64,000 nt of DNA, taken from Kappaphycus alvarezii. Taxonomy: Eukaryota; Rhodophyta; Florideophyceae; Gigartinales; Solieriaceae. Positions within the stretch are counted from its first letter, which is position 1. Every line of letters starts with the position of its first letter. This document shows positions 37,712 through 49,937 of this stretch, in pieces. The translations under genes and the position numbers were made by a program. Below the pieces are notes generated by a model. That model was given only the letters and a program-made list of their open reading frames with translations, did no database searches and was not told where the DNA came from. Where the stretch lies: the NCBI GenBank assembly GCA_002205965.3, contig NADL03000740.1, forward strand, positions 434,001 to 498,000, given 5' to 3'.

Positions 37712-38339
37712 ACGCTGGGATAGCGAAGCACGAGTGCGCAGCAAGATCGTACTCAGTTTATCTCGAGGCTGAAGAGGAGAGCGCCTGTCGTGCTTACGGC
37801 CAGAAGGGACATTGCCACAAGGACCGGGAGAATGCCACGAAATGATAATGAAGAAGCGGCGCTTGGATAGTAACTCGCAGAAGAGCTACCCTGATCGCTG
37901 ATGATGCACCTCCTATAGAAGCGGGAGACATCTGTCAAGTCGCTTTTTCGGCAGTGAGGTCAGCCAAACTCCGGGCTGACCTCAGTCCGATACTAGATGA
38001 AGAAAAGCTCCGACTTCAATCGGCGGAACTGATGGGGCGACAGCCATCTGTGACGCTTTGGGTATCCTTTAGTCCTAGACCCGCCACGTGACGATTACCA
38101 GCAGGGCTGGGGGGATTTAGGAGCGAATGCCTGACAGATAATATGCTCTTGGATCTTAGTCGTCAACGAAATCAAAGGACTACCCACAGCCCTGCCATTT
38201 GACTTCGTGCACGGCTTGTCCCCGCTTTTGACTGTGCTAGATTTGAAAGGTCATGAAGACACTATGAACGCCCGGAACAATCTTCTGTGCCTTTCTAACG
38301 TCCGATGGACACATAGGAGCGCGTATTCTTCGCATATAC

Positions 38340-39060
38340 GATACAGACGATGAGTAATGACAGGCTTTGATGAGCATCATACCCATCATGGTTCGATGCA
38401 GTCATTACTTGGCAGTTCTGGCCGGAACGTGGACAAGAACGCATTGAAAAGGATTGATCGCTTTACAAATGCGACCTCCGCTGAAATGAAGGCTATTCTC
38501 GAAGCAAATATGCTGAACGAGAATCTGTCAAATATTTGTGTGTCGCCATAACGCTGCTTGTGACATATGCGCTTCTAAGGGACGCCCCCGCAAACTGAAA
38601 AGAGTTTCGGTCAGGCATGTCAACGAAGCATTCAATGAGTCCGTACAGGCCGATTTCCTTGTCACGTATATCGCTGACAGAAGTATGAAGTGTTGAATAT
38701 CGTTGACGCAGGAACCAACTATGGTGAACGAGTCATTATCTCGAAGAGGAACGCTAAGGAGCTCTCAAATAAGCTTGAATCTATATGGATATACCATCAC
38801 GGTGCGCCCAAGTCCTTTAGGTGCCGACCCCGAGTTCACGCAACTAGTGCTTACGAAACTTCTATCTTCTCATGTAATTAAGATTAAAGAACGAACGGCA
38901 AGATGCTCGTCCAAGAACGGGAAGGTTGAACGCAGCAATGGATGTTTCAAGTCTATCATATCCCGTATCGCAAGGAAAAATACAGCACAACGCCCGCCAC
39001 TATCGTGGCACGCGCGTCTTTCCTGGGCAATTTATTTCATGGGAACTCAGTCATGAGCGC
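38340..39060 (+). pseudogene. Integrase region of copia fossil 1
   Basis: A zinc-binding N-terminal region of integrase type, with HHTHHGSMQSLLG and a downstream Cys pair, is followed by a DDE core recognised by VLNIVDAGTNYGE and the NGKVERSNG box around the last acidic residue. Fossil. Confidence 0.65.
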
Positions 39061-40059
39061 GTTTCAGCTTTCCAGAGGCTATTCACCATCCCTACGCGAT
39101 ATTACTCGTGCAAAAGTCCCAGAAGACCTGCTTCGGGCACACAAGCATACCACAGCAAGAGAGAGCTCTGCAGAAAGTATTGAAGGCGCACGATAACCAC
39201 TTGATCTCTCTACACACGTTGCAGACTGGCACCCACATATGGGTGTACTTCAATAAATCGAAGCAGAAAGATCCCGTCAGATGGGTGAATGCTACAGTAG
39301 TTGGAGCGAAAACCCTTCTATGTGAAATGCAGGAGGTCGAACCAAGGATCACCCATGCGAGTGGATTATGACATGTGAGGCTTTTATCAGAAGGAACTTT
39401 GACAGAAGAATACAAAAAAGGATTCTGGAAGACATTCTACCAACAGCCCACAATGAGGATGTTCTGGAAGTAACGTCTGGCGAGGAGGCTTAAGACATCA
39501 AGAACACTGCTGATAAAATATTGCTTGATGTATTTGGTCCAGAGAACCCTGTAAGTGAGATCACATCTTCACGAAACCGACCAGGGCATCGTTCTTCGCA
39601 AAAACGGCTAACGGAGACCCCTCTCGAGATATAGGCACGATGGTAACGCAAGGCACCCTTCACAGCCACGACACAGAACTGCATTCGAACGAGTAGCAAC
39701 GTACTAAATGATATCTACAAAACGATTGGCAATGACCAAGTCACGCGTATAAGATGGACTGTGCACCGCCGTGGATCCTTGATAAAGCCGTCGAGGAAGA
39801 GATCGAGAAAGCCTGGAAAGGTGCTTATATTGAAGTAGATGAACACGAATTCCCGAAATGCCAACGTCATCAGTTCGCACATAGTCTACAAGGTGAAGAA
39901 TGAAGAGAAGAACCGAAAGCGCCTTAAAGCCAACACTATGCCCCCATAGTAACAGGACAGGGAGAAGGAGAAAATTCGAAACAACTCAGCGAATGCTCAA
40001 TTTGATTTAATTCGCTTATTAGTTTCTCTTTCTACGATAATACCAGTTTCGGCTAGGCA

Positions 40060-41580
40060 GCATTGATATCAAAGTATATTTTTTCAGAGCGGACCGATTC
40101 AACGAGAATTGTACGTCAGACCCCACGAGAATGGAATGGGAGACGTGGCACCTTTTGGAAGCTTATCAAGCTTCCGCATGGCATAAGCGAAGCCGGCAGA
40201 CAATGGGCTACAGTGATTGAGAATTGTCTTTTGCATGTAGCAAACTTCGAGCGTGCCTTCTGTGTAAGTCAGCTTTACATTCGAAGAGGGGACGATGGCG
40301 TCTTTACGCTTTTGCTTGAGAAACTGACAGAAGATTTGCTGATATTGGGATAAATTGATGATATGAACCAATTCATAAAGCAAATCAATGCAAGGTTTAG
40401 AATCAGCAAGGCCATTGTAAACGATGAGGTGAAAGTTCAATGGCTGTATGATCAGACTAGGCGATGATTTTTCTATTCAACTGTCTATGGAAGAGCACGT
40501 TAGCAAATCAAGAAGTTAAACATCAGCATGTCACGTCGAGCAATGCCGCACGACAACGCAACTGCCGCATGAAGTCGCTTCGTTTCAGGCATTGCAGGGG
40601 AGCTTGTTTAGTTAGGATGCGGCACAATACCTCAAGCATCTTATTTTGGCTCACTGTTACCGCAGAAGATACCTCAGCTCAAGTATCCGATATGTTGAAG
40701 TCAACCGGATTTTATCAGATATACGTCACCGGCGGCCGATATTGACGTTTAGCGGCCACTGGGCAGTATTAGTTCGGCAGAGGGCGTGTCTTTTTCGGAT
40801 GCTTCATTCAATATATCCTCAATTCATCAGTACGGACAGATGGGCTTTGTGTTGTATTTCACTTCACAGACCTTACAGATTTACACGAATTCACTGCATC
40901 TACTGTACTGTAGATTCAAACCACTGGTAACCTTGCAACCAGGGCTACTAGGCACTTTGCTGTCATTACACCTTCCTTACAGTTCTGACACAGCGTTTGA
41001 CCCCATTGGTACACTTGGAATAGTTACGGGCGAGTTGCACACTGGGATATTATATCATTGCTTTACCAATCAAAAGTCGCCTTGCTATCCCATGCCACCT
41101 GGACCAATGTACTTCTTACATCTTGTCAGAGTATGTCACTCGTGCCGACTACAATTCTGAAAGCGCTACTTACGATACCGTCAGGGCTGTTTTACAGGAA
41201 CACCTTTGAATTCGCTACTGTTAGACTGCATTTTCCTTTAGTCTGTAGCTATCTTCAGTTCTATATAAACCCTGGTTTGGAGCGACCGGCTTAGCCCAGC
41301 CAGCCTCAACCAAAAGTTCCAACCACAGTTCTACCTTGATCTGCTCGTGTGCGCTTAAAACACCACACTTTATGTGTGGTATCAAATACAGGACTGTGGA
41401 ATGCGGTGAAACTACTTATCACTTGATTGACTGGGCTATCGTTAATCAGGAGCGCGTATCGTATTCATCCTACGGAGAAGAAATCATTGCCTGTACCGTC
41501 GTGGACGATAGAGGGACCCATACTAAGACTACGTTGCAATCGCTGGCTCCAGGGGATAAATTACGCACGTATTGAATTTG
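40060..41580 (+). pseudogene. Reverse transcriptase/RNase H region of copia fossil 1
   Basis: The reverse transcriptase thumb side reads LPHGISEAGRQWATVIENC. The RNase H part contains SFSDASFNIS with a catalytic aspartate, and WAIVNQERVSYSSYGEEIIA. This order after integrase defines the copia group. Fossil. Confidence 0.65.
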
Positions 41581-41842
41581 GACTCGAAAGGCTGTTTGAC
41601 ACTATAACGACGCTACATAAAAGCAAAGAGTACAGACTGAGACAGACGGTACAGCGTATAAGAGACTTATTTCAGGCGAAAGATCTTTGCACATTACGAT
41701 GGAATTAAGGAAAGGCTAACATTGAAGAGGCTCTTATGATATATAGCCCTACTTCTCACAAGCTACTTAACCGCATGGCATTTACTGTAATTCTATTGTT
41801 GCCGAACCATAGAACGTTTTTTGAATAATCAAACATGAACGT

Positions 41843-41868
41843 AGTTGCGATAAGCCTTTATCGCAACT
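41843..41868. repeat. Hairpin immediately before the 3' LTR
   Basis: A perfect 11-base stem (AGTTGCGATAA with its complement) and a four-base loop end 7 bases before the 3' LTR of copia fossil 1. A short G run, possibly the polypurine primer, lies between hairpin and LTR. Confidence 0.85.
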
Positions 41869-41875
41869 GGGGGTG

Positions 41876-42187
41876 TGTGAGATACAGGCACTCGCTGTAG
41901 TGTTCTCTGTGAACTAGAACTGCCTTTGAATTAATACAATTTTGATAAGACGAAAGCGCCCTATTTAGATTGGCAGCCCAGCGACGCCTGGAGAAGCTCT
42001 TGATGAAAGGTGGCGCACAGAATGATTATAAAAAAACCGGGCCACAGCTCAAGTAAACCGCACGCGCTGCAGAAGAGGAAGAATCGAGGCAGCTCAGCTT
42101 TGTGCTGGATATCCTTGTCATCTCCCGTAGTCACTGCAGTACCAATCCGATGTCATCATGTCCGAGCTAAGCGGACAAACTTTTAGA
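41876..42187 (+). repeat. 3' LTR of copia fossil 1
   Basis: Partner of 36511-36857. The next element starts only 15 bases after it ends. Confidence 0.85.
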
Positions 42188-42202
42188 ACCGTACCGTACA
42201 GT

Positions 42203-42491
42203 TGTTGAATAATTATAATCACTATGCTCCCTGTCTGTAAGCCCTGATTACCCCTCTACAGTTCTCTTTACTGTAGTCAGAAATCTCGCCGTGATCTCGC
42301 CGAGCTCACTCGTAGTACCCTGAGAAGCAAGATATACGGTATAGAGGGGGAAAATTGGGGTGTTTTAATGATTGTAAAATAGGTTATCCTATGTTCCAAA
42401 ACGCATCAAATATATAGTCATAGGTATATAAAGAGTGCTCGCACAGAAAAAAAATTGCGGGAAAGGAGGAAGTTATGGAATCATTTTTTCA
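42203..42491 (+). repeat. 5' LTR of copia fossil 2
   Basis: Starts TGTTGAATAATT and ends in a T run. It is recognisably repeated at 46386-46585. Confidence 0.8.
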
Positions 42492-42787
42492 TGGTCGTAT
42501 CACAGAGTTCTCGATTCTCTCCATTTCTGCAGGAGAACTCAAGTTCCCCCGAACGTTTATTCCTTTTTCCTTCACACGTGGCGTCCAATGGCGGACGACA
42601 GCCTTTAGAAAAAGTCTCTGATTCCGAAAGTACAGGGTTCCACGTGCTATGCGGTATGGCGGATCTACATTCTAGAGTTGTTAACGCGAGAAACATTCTC
42701 AACGTCTTGACGCAGGACCCGCCGCCAAATACCACTGCCGTTCTCAACAGGTGAGCGAAGAAAAACCACAAGGCCTGATCGAAGATT

Positions 42788-43498
42788 GTGCTTCATCTCG
42801 GAGAAGAACCGTTCATCTCTGTCAGCTTGATCATTCTCGATGGTGGATCAGCGCGTGACATCTGGCTCAGGCTAGAGGCCGCCCATCAGAAGGATAAAAT
42901 CCAGTCCAAGCTCAATGTAAGGAACAAGCTTCATAATTTTAAAGAAGAGCAAGACTTTTGGTCGCAGAAGAACCAGTTCAAGAAGATCTTCCTCGATTTG
43001 GCAGGAATCAACGACCTGGTAAAGGAAAAAGATCAAGTTGGTACAATTTTTTCTAGCTTGCCAACATCTTTTTCTGCGATCTCAATGGTTGCTGACGCTC
43101 AGAAGCTAAGCTTCGACGCGACTTGTGCGATTATCATGTCTGGGCTAGATCGACGTACGACAACTGGAATAGTGCCAGAGAATACTGTTTCTACTCCGCA
43201 GCTTTCCTTGCGCAACGCCAAGTTTCCTCGTCGTAGCGGATCCGACCTTAGCCTCATTGAGCGTTTCAATTGTGAAAAGCTCAGGCACATGCAAAGGAAC
43301 TGTCGCACTCGTCTTCGTGGTCGAATCTATAAGTCTCGAAATTGCAATCGTGCTAATTGTGGTCAGTCAAGACACCCTCAGAGACATCTGAAAGGCTCCG
43401 GAAGATTTTTCAATGAAAGAGGCAACCGACATGACAGCAAAGAGTCACACCTCGCGCAGTTCGCGGACGAAAAACCACCTAGCCAACGAGACCTCTAG
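42788..43498 (+). pseudogene. gag region of copia fossil 2
   Basis: A 236-codon frame with the UBN2/gag-polypeptide pattern of copia elements (SARDIWLRLEAAHQ, KLNVRNKLHNFK, IFSSLPTSF), followed by a Cys/His-poor relic of a zinc knuckle (CEKLRHMQRNC). Fossil. Confidence 0.75.
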
Positions 43499-44387
43499 TG
43501 GGCATTTTACGATGACATTGATCGTGAAAATCGCAGGAATTATGGGTCTGGACCCTCCAATCGCCCATGAGTATTTCTAGTTCGTCTTTCAGCTCGTCTC
43601 TCGGTAAGCCGACCAGAGCGTTCTCCCGAAGCATGGTTGGATAGCGGGACGAACTAGTTCTTCATTTGGGACCGTCGTTGTTTCGCTACCTACACTCCGC
43701 TGCCCCGTACAACAGTCGAGACTTGCGTGCGCGAGCCCTTTCTTGTTGGCGAAGTGTTATGCGAAATCCCAATGGCAAGTAAAAAGGGAGAAAATCCTAC
43801 CATCTCCTTGATGTGCAAGCTCGCCCCCTCTCTCGTCGAGCATATTTTCGGTTTATCTAGTGTCTTGGAAGCAGCTGATGTTCGCTTCAAAAACTTCGAT
43901 GGAAACTGAGGATATGAACTGCACGACTACACGCCTGTCAACGTCCTTTATCAGGCGAATAAGGAGAACGGTTTATTCCCTTGTCCTTCTCCACTTATCC
44001 GCACTGAATCTGGAGATCTCTTCGACTTCTTTGGTACCCATGGTTCTCTCGGATACGGATCACGGGGACAACCTCTTCGAGGTCTAAAGAGAGGTCAACG
44101 CAACCATGATGCATCCGCTAAAAACGTCTGACGCAGTGCGTCAGCTGGAAGATGTGCGCAAGCTTCTCAAGGTGCACATTAACCATACGTTGGTGATACC
44201 AACAGCCTCTGTCATTGGCATAACATCTTAGGACTCATTGGAGCGCATCGAGAAAGCGCATGGCTCGGTTATCGGTGTTCCGAAGATATAGGCAACTGAG
44301 CTTCGTCGACTTGAGTGCATTCCTTGCATTGAAAGTGCATCCAAGAAGGCCCAAGTTCGTTCGAGCCAGCATAATGTTACATAAATA

Positions 44388-45080
44388 TTGGATCTTACTC
44401 ATAGCGCCATATCTGGTAAGATTTCAATTGCCTCTCTTGGTGTTGCTCACTACTTCTCTGTGTTAATCGATGAAGGCACTACAAACTCCGCCGTCTACTT
44501 CTTAGTCCGGAAGAAGGACTATTTTCAAGCGTCAGGACTGTACACGGCAATGGTGGAAAACGAAAAGAACAACACCATGCTCAGTGTACGTTTAGACAGA
44601 GCAGGTGAAAATAAGTCTAAGGCTCTCAATTAATTTGCGTTAGAGCGGATTATGCAACTCGAATACGCCCCAGCTAATTCGTATGAGTCAAGCAATGCCG
44701 CAGAACGACTTATTCAGGGGCTTTCGAAGCTCATGATGTTCTTCCCCTTAGTAAGCGAATTACCTTTTTCGCTTTGGGATGAAGCGATATCTCATGCTAA
44801 CTGGCTTCGCAACCATCTACCTGCAAGCGGTGTCAACATGAAATTCCCATACATGCTCCGGTATGGAACGCAGCCTGAGCTTTCTACGTTGATGGATTTT
44901 GGTACAAAAACTTATGCGTTCAGATATCGCTCCGATTCATTACTCGGCAAGGGATTTCTTCCTCGCATAGTCTTTGGTTACTTCGTCGGCATGGACAGTA
45001 ATAATACTATTCTTCGAATTTATCACCCACCCGAGAAGCAAGTGCGACCTTGGCGTCAGGCAGATTTAACCATTCTTTGA
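44388..45080 (+). pseudogene. Integrase region of copia fossil 2
   Basis: Typical copia integrase core features: FSVLIDEGTTNSAVYFLV, RLDRAGENKSK, and NAAERLIQGLSKLM around the last acidic residue. The ANWLRNHLPASG and FGYFVGMDS motifs follow. Fossil. Confidence 0.8.
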
Positions 45081-45201
45081 GAAGAGCAGTCCTTGCCCTC
45101 GATCAACGAATTGGTTGAAAATGTCTCGCGAAAACTTGAATTGGACGAGAAGCTTCTCTCTCCTGACGGACCCTAGGAGACACAGAGCAAGTCGAAGATA
45201 A

Positions 45202-46394
45202 TTGGATCATTGTTTCTACACCCATCACAGCCAAGTCCTTTTCGCTGGCAAGGCAAAGCTACGTGATCAACGAGTTCCGGGTTCGTCCAAGAATGCATTC
45301 CAGGTCCCTCAATGGGCCGAGGCGATCGATAGAGATTATCTAGCACTATTAAATCGAGGAACTTGTGAATATGTCCAACTTCGTAAAGGCATGAATCCCA
45401 TTCCGTATACTTCGGATTTTCCTGTGAATTAATCACCGGAACCGAATTCCAACTGCTTTTCAAGGCTCTTTGCTGCATGTGCGGAGACAAGCAGGAAGTG
45501 TACCGCGATTAGGAACCGGATCACAACTACGCACACCTTCGCTCGTAGCTCCTCATGAGACCATCCACATGTTTCTAGCCATGGTTTCCGCTTAAGGTCT
45601 CTACCTAGAAGGATTGGACATTGTTAATGCCTATCTCTACGGCGACCTTGACATCCTGGTCTTAATGGATCAACCGACGGATTCTAATGGGATAACGGAA
45701 CGTCCTGGATGTGCAGTGATGGTCAATAAGTCCCTCTATGGAGGCGAGCAATGCGCGAAGATATGGGGCAGTGTCCTCCATGGCACAGTTCTCCCTTGGG
45801 GTCTTGCTCAGTCCCGTATGGACTCTCGCTTGTACTTTTGTCGCGACGCCCTCTGGATTTGTGGTCCTAGTCATATTTGTCGATTACATGGCCTTGATAT
45901 CCAATAATCAAGAGTTACTATAGAGCTTCAGAGTCAAATTTTCTCAAAAGTTCAAGGTAAAAAAACGAGGCAAGCTACGTTCCTTTATAGGATGGGACAT
46001 TGATCGTACTACGGCTTCTCTGTTGGTTTCGCAGGAGCGGTACCTTCAACGCTTTCTCGACCAGCATAATCTTAGTCATGTCAAACCTGTTCCAACTCCA
46101 ATCCCCCCTTCCGCCGATGTGACTCCAGCTCGTTATGATGAGCCTCGTCTCTCTCTATCTGATGATGCTCGCTACCGCTCTATCGTCGGTGGCATTATGT
46201 ACGCATCAGTCTATACTCGCCCCGACTTGTCGTTCGCCTCCTCCATTCTGAAAAGAAAAAAGTACGCTCTCTGCCTTCGCCATCTTATTTTTTCCAAGCT
46301 GGTGATTATGTATATTGCAGGAACTTTGGGCAAACCCTCGATCTATTCGTCCCGAAGCTCAGAGCCCCCATTTGGTGAGGGACGGTGTGAATAA
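45202..46394 (+). pseudogene. Reverse transcriptase region of copia fossil 2
   Basis: Copia reverse transcriptase landmarks: FQVPQWAEAIDRDYLAL, DIVNAYLYGDLDI (catalytic aspartate in motif A), NKSLYGGEQCAKIWG and, near the end, YRSIVGGIMYASVYTRPDLS. The region runs almost to the right LTR. Fossil. Confidence 0.8.
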
Positions 46395-46585
46395 TTTGTA
46401 ATCGCTATTTTCCCAATCTGTAAGCCCTGAGTACCCCTTTACAGTTCTCGTTACTGCAGTCAGTAATCTTGCCATGATCTCGCCCAGTTCACTTCTATTA
46501 CCCTGAGTAGCAAGGTATATAGAGTTCTCGAACAGAAAAAAAATTGTGGGGGAAAAAAGGAGGAAGGTGTGGAATCATTTTTTGA
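46386..46585 (+). repeat. 3' LTR of copia fossil 2
   Basis: Partner of 42203-42491, lacking an internal block of about 85 bases. The following 540 bases (46586-47125) contain no frame or motif that I recognise. Confidence 0.75.
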
Positions 46586-47125
46586 GACGTAGGGCTGTAT
46601 CAAAGAGGAGTGAACACGAAGGCACAATGATCACTACTGTTGCTAGGCTCTACTCGCTGCTTCGTTTGCCTCTATAGCTGTTTACTCTGCCCGTGACTGG
46701 TTCTTATGTGTTTTCTTTCTTTGTCCCTTAGCGTGTTAATCTATGTGCCGACTGTCTCTCACACTCGTTTGCATGGGCAACTTAAAATTGGCTCTCAGGC
46801 TCGTTCGCCTATGCATTTGTAATGGCTTTCAAGCCCGTGTGCGTGGGCATTTGAATCTTTCCGAATGCGATTCATTCCAGAGCTTTCCCTAGCTTGTGCC
46901 TTGACTAATGCAATTAGTCCGAGTGGTACGCTGCTTCATCGTGTTTCGCAACAGTACACCCTTTGCTGATAACATGAGATGTACCCCAATATGGCCAGTT
47001 TTCCTGGCTTGCTACTCTCCCGCGCTCCATGAAGCGGAGAGCAGACGAGAAAAAAGTCCTCGAATGCTAAATTGCGAGATTTAGTGTGGACATGCCCAAC
47101 AGCCTCTTGCGTTCTCTAATTTCCA

Positions 47126-48160
47126 TTAGTAAACGTGCGCCCCAAAGTCCTTACTTATCATTTGTTTACGTTTTTTTGTCAAATCTTCCATTAGAAGTTT
47201 CATCTTCTCTAGCTCCCGCTCCAATTTTTCACGACTCTCTTCGAACCTATCTTTTCTATCGTCTTCCAGACGGAGGAATTCTTTCTCGAAGCGGTATTTC
47301 TCGAACTCCGAACTGTCACATTTCACCTTGTCCTGTCAAGATCACCTTCGTGAGATGCAAACTAAACGCTTTGAGCTCTCTTTATGTCTCCATTTTTGAA
47401 GTCTTGCCTTTTTCTTGATGAACTATTTTCAATACTGTCATTAGACTCTCTGAGCTTCCTATTTCTCGAGCTACGTTTTAAAGCTCGTCCACCAAAACCT
47501 TTCCCGCTCTTCTTTTTCTTCGTCCAATGGCCTTGACATCTTTTTCTTTGTGCCTTTGCGTGCTTCTAAATCATTCCTTCCCTCCCGCTTACTCATCAAT
47601 AGCTCTATAAGCTTCACTAAGCTCTTCATCTACCACAAAAATCACGCGATCTATGTTTTCTAGAGCATCTTGCGCTTTGATAAGGATCTTGCACGCTTTT
47701 CCAGGTAAAGAACTGACTAAACTCCGCAATTTCGTTAATAGTGATTCTTCGCGATTTGCTCAAAACACTTTCTCGTTTTGTCGAAAGCAGATACTTGGGT
47801 ACGTGTAGCGCTCACTTCGTGGGATTTATGATGCTTTCTTCTGGTTTTAAGCGTGAAATTCGGCCTCCTTCAGAAGGTGTACCATTTTCTTTGGTGTTTG
47901 ACGGTGCTGTATGAACAGAATTTTGATTCTGAACATCTTCGAAACTAGCACATGCGATTTGGTACTGTGGAATGGCGGGTAAGTTAGAAGAATGGAACTC
48001 TATATGTGGACCTGGCTTGTGAGGAAAAGGAGAGTGAGGGTGGTAGGTTGGCTCCTGTAAAATTACGTTGAGGAGAAGTTTCCGACAAATCAGAGAAGTG
48101 GTTGCTGAAATCTTTGCTAAAGGTCTTCACTGGAACGTAACATTTCGGTTTTTTCCTCAT
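47126..48160 (-). CDS. Unknown coiled-coil protein between two copia fossils
   Basis: Minus-strand frames read coherently from an ATG at 48158-48160 (MRKKPKCYVPVKTFSKDF), through a Ser/Pro-rich part, a helical segment (GKACKILIKAQDALENIDRV, VVDEELSEAYRAIDE), a basic Ser/Arg segment (KSGKGFGGRALKRSSRN) and a long charged coiled coil (EKEFLRLEDDRKDRFEESRE, LERELEKMKLLMEDLTKKR), to a stop at 47126. Four or more frame changes are needed. No domain is recognised with confidence. A charged C-terminal coiled coil is also common in Myb/SANT-like proteins carried by Harbinger transposons, but the DNA-binding half is not visible. The gene is unrelated to the flanking copia elements in strand and content, and a TACAGTACAGTA motif lies 37 bases upstream of its ATG. 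Confidence 0.5.
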
Positions 48161-48196
48161 GGCGTAGTTGCAGAATTATGATACGTTAACGCTGCT

Positions 48197-48210
48197 ATAC
48201 AGTACAGTAA
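48197..48210. repeat. TACAGTACAGTA motif upstream of the coiled-coil gene
   Basis: A single block of TACAGTACAGTAAT lies 37 bases before the ATG of the minus-strand gene at 47126-48160. Confidence 0.7.
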
Positions 48211-48274
48211 TGCAGCTCGTGTAGCTCGTAAAAATCTGTGCCAGAATATGGCAGCTTAAAACTCCCTACTGTGG

Positions 48275-48431
48275 TGACGGAACTTAGACCGTTAGCCTCT
48301 CTGTTTATTTTGCATTCTGAGTTCGCTTGCTCGTTTTATACCTTTTGTTGCTGCGGACAGCCTGTCTTGGTTGCTTTGTTGACTGTGGCTTTGATTTCCG
48401 TTTTCTTTGTTTGTTCTTGGTTGCTTTGTCA
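48275..48431 (-). repeat. 3' LTR of copia fossil 3
   Basis: Partner of 53463-53569, longer by one internal block of about 50 bases. Confidence 0.85.
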
Positions 48432-48659
48432 GTCCACGGTGAAAACGGGAAATCAGGGACACAGGGGGTGACCGGTTCCTGATGCTGGTGGGTCGTGTTT
48501 TGAGGTTGGTGCAGTCGAGGGTTGCGTTGATGGGGGGAGGGGTGGAGCTGCATTTGGGCGTTGTGGCGGTTGGCTTTGATACGTCCTAGCGCTTGTGAGC
48601 GCATCTGCTACGTTTGTGCGGTGGAATATGCGTGACCCTGATGTTTACCTTTGTGAACA

Positions 48660-49370
48660 TTATCGGCGAGGTGATGGACAGCGATATCGATTAGTTTGCG
48701 TCGCTTGGTTGGAGAAGTGTTGTTTGCCACCTGGATGGCACTGGTGTTGTCGATGAGTAGTTGCGAGGGGCGTTCGTCGTTGATTCCACAATCTTGAAGG
48801 AGACGGCGGAGCCAAAGCGTTTGCTGGACTGCGTCCGATCCAGCTACATATCAGCTTCACATGTCGACTTGGAGACAATAGGTTGTTTTGTACTTGACCA
48901 CGCTATGGGGAGCCTGCCATGTATAGTTCCGGTTCTTGATTTGCGGTCTGGCGCATTGGCATAGTCCGCATCGCTGTAGGAGCGGATTGGGTGGCCTATG
49001 TGTTCATGATGGGTTCCGCTTCGATAGGTGATGCCATAGGACGGTGGCTTTTAAGTATTGGATGAGCCACTTGAGAATTTGTTGATGGGCTTGTGTGGGT
49101 CGATGCATGCTTTCGGCCAGCTTGTTGACCGAAATGTATGTCGGGGCGGGAACTGTCGGTGAGGTAGCGTAGGTCCCCTAATATGCTTTGGAATTGCTTT
49201 GCGACAGTGGGGGGGAGGGGGGCTTGGGAGCTTGCGTCCAATTGGTATTCTCTGGTATGGGGGAATGGCGAGGATTGCATTGAGTCATTCGCGTCTTGTG
49301 GAGGAGACCCTGTATTACGTGTGGCTGTGATATGTGGATGTCGCCGGCTGGTGTTGTGTTGATGTGCCAC
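48660..49370 (-). pseudogene. RNase H side of the pol region of copia fossil 3
   Basis: The 49000-49370 frame contains QFQSILGDLRYLTDSSRPDI, the connection region between reverse transcriptase and RNase H of copia elements. Further left a DADYA-type RNase H box is visible. Fossil. Confidence 0.65.
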
Positions 49371-49490
49371 TTAAGGTAAGTTGTGGGATGTCCTAGGTTG
49401 GAGATGTTGTACTTGAGCTTGAGTGCGGCAAACAGGGTCTATATTTTGTTTGCATGGGACACGGGAGGAAGTCGTCCATACTTATGGCTA

Positions 49491-49937
49491 CTAGTATGGG
49501 GTGGCCGTTCGCTTGTTTGTAGAACATGCAGGGATCTGCCTGGCTGGGTTGGTATCCATGTTTCTGTAAATGGCTGACAAGGCCGTTATAGTAGTTGTGT
49601 GTGCGGTTGGTGTGCCGTACAAGTTTCGAAGGAGTATGCCCGTGTGTCCCGGGTGAGAAAGGGTACCGTCAAATCGAGGTTGTTCTTTGACATAAACCGG
49701 TTTGTCATGGTTGTATGGTTCGTGTAGGTAGGCAGCCGAGATGTCGAAGTGGCCAATGTGCCAGTTCTGACGGCGGCGATAGCAAGGAGCATGCGGATTG
49801 TGGTTTTTCTGCATGAAGGAGGACGTTTGGTGGGGTCGTAATGAAGTATGGTTGCATCCTGTCGCCCCGGACAGAGCAGCGGCTTTGCGTTCTATTTGCA
49901 GGGATGGGCCGTGTTTGTACCTGTACGTCATTTTCAA
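49491..49937 (-). pseudogene. Reverse transcriptase region of copia fossil 3
   Basis: The motif A neighbourhood is seen as WHIGHFDISAAYLHEPYN, then KPVYVKEQPRFDG and ILLRNLYGTP. Fossil. Confidence 0.75.

Larger units (their letters stand above)
36511..42187 (+). mobile_element. Ty1/copia-type LTR retroelement fossil 1
   Basis: A 5.7-kb plus-strand element bounded by LTRs at 36511-36857 and 41876-42187. Domains appear in copia order: gag-like region, integrase, reverse transcriptase, RNase H. The two LTRs differ at roughly one base in seven to ten, and the left one has an extra stretch of about 35 bases, so it is an old insertion. It is broken in a dozen or more places. GTACCGTAC occurs on both outer flanks, but the surroundings are rich in GTAC motifs, so a target duplication is suggestive only. 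Confidence 0.8.
42203..46585 (+). mobile_element. Ty1/copia-type LTR retroelement fossil 2
   Basis: A 4.4-kb plus-strand element with LTRs at 42203-42491 and 46386-46585; the right LTR is shorter by one internal block of about 85 bases. The domains are gag with a zinc-knuckle-like region, integrase and reverse transcriptase. Just inside the left LTR is a sequence resembling the initiator-Met tRNA primer site of copia elements. The LTRs differ by about 15 percent where alignable, so it is old. It is broken in about ten or more places. It is a different family from fossil 1, judged by LTR and protein sequence. Confidence 0.8.

Noticed and set aside
41362-41380. Small hairpin with arms ACCACAC/GTGTGGT
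   Set aside because: A seven-base stem inside a decayed RNase H region is within what chance allows.
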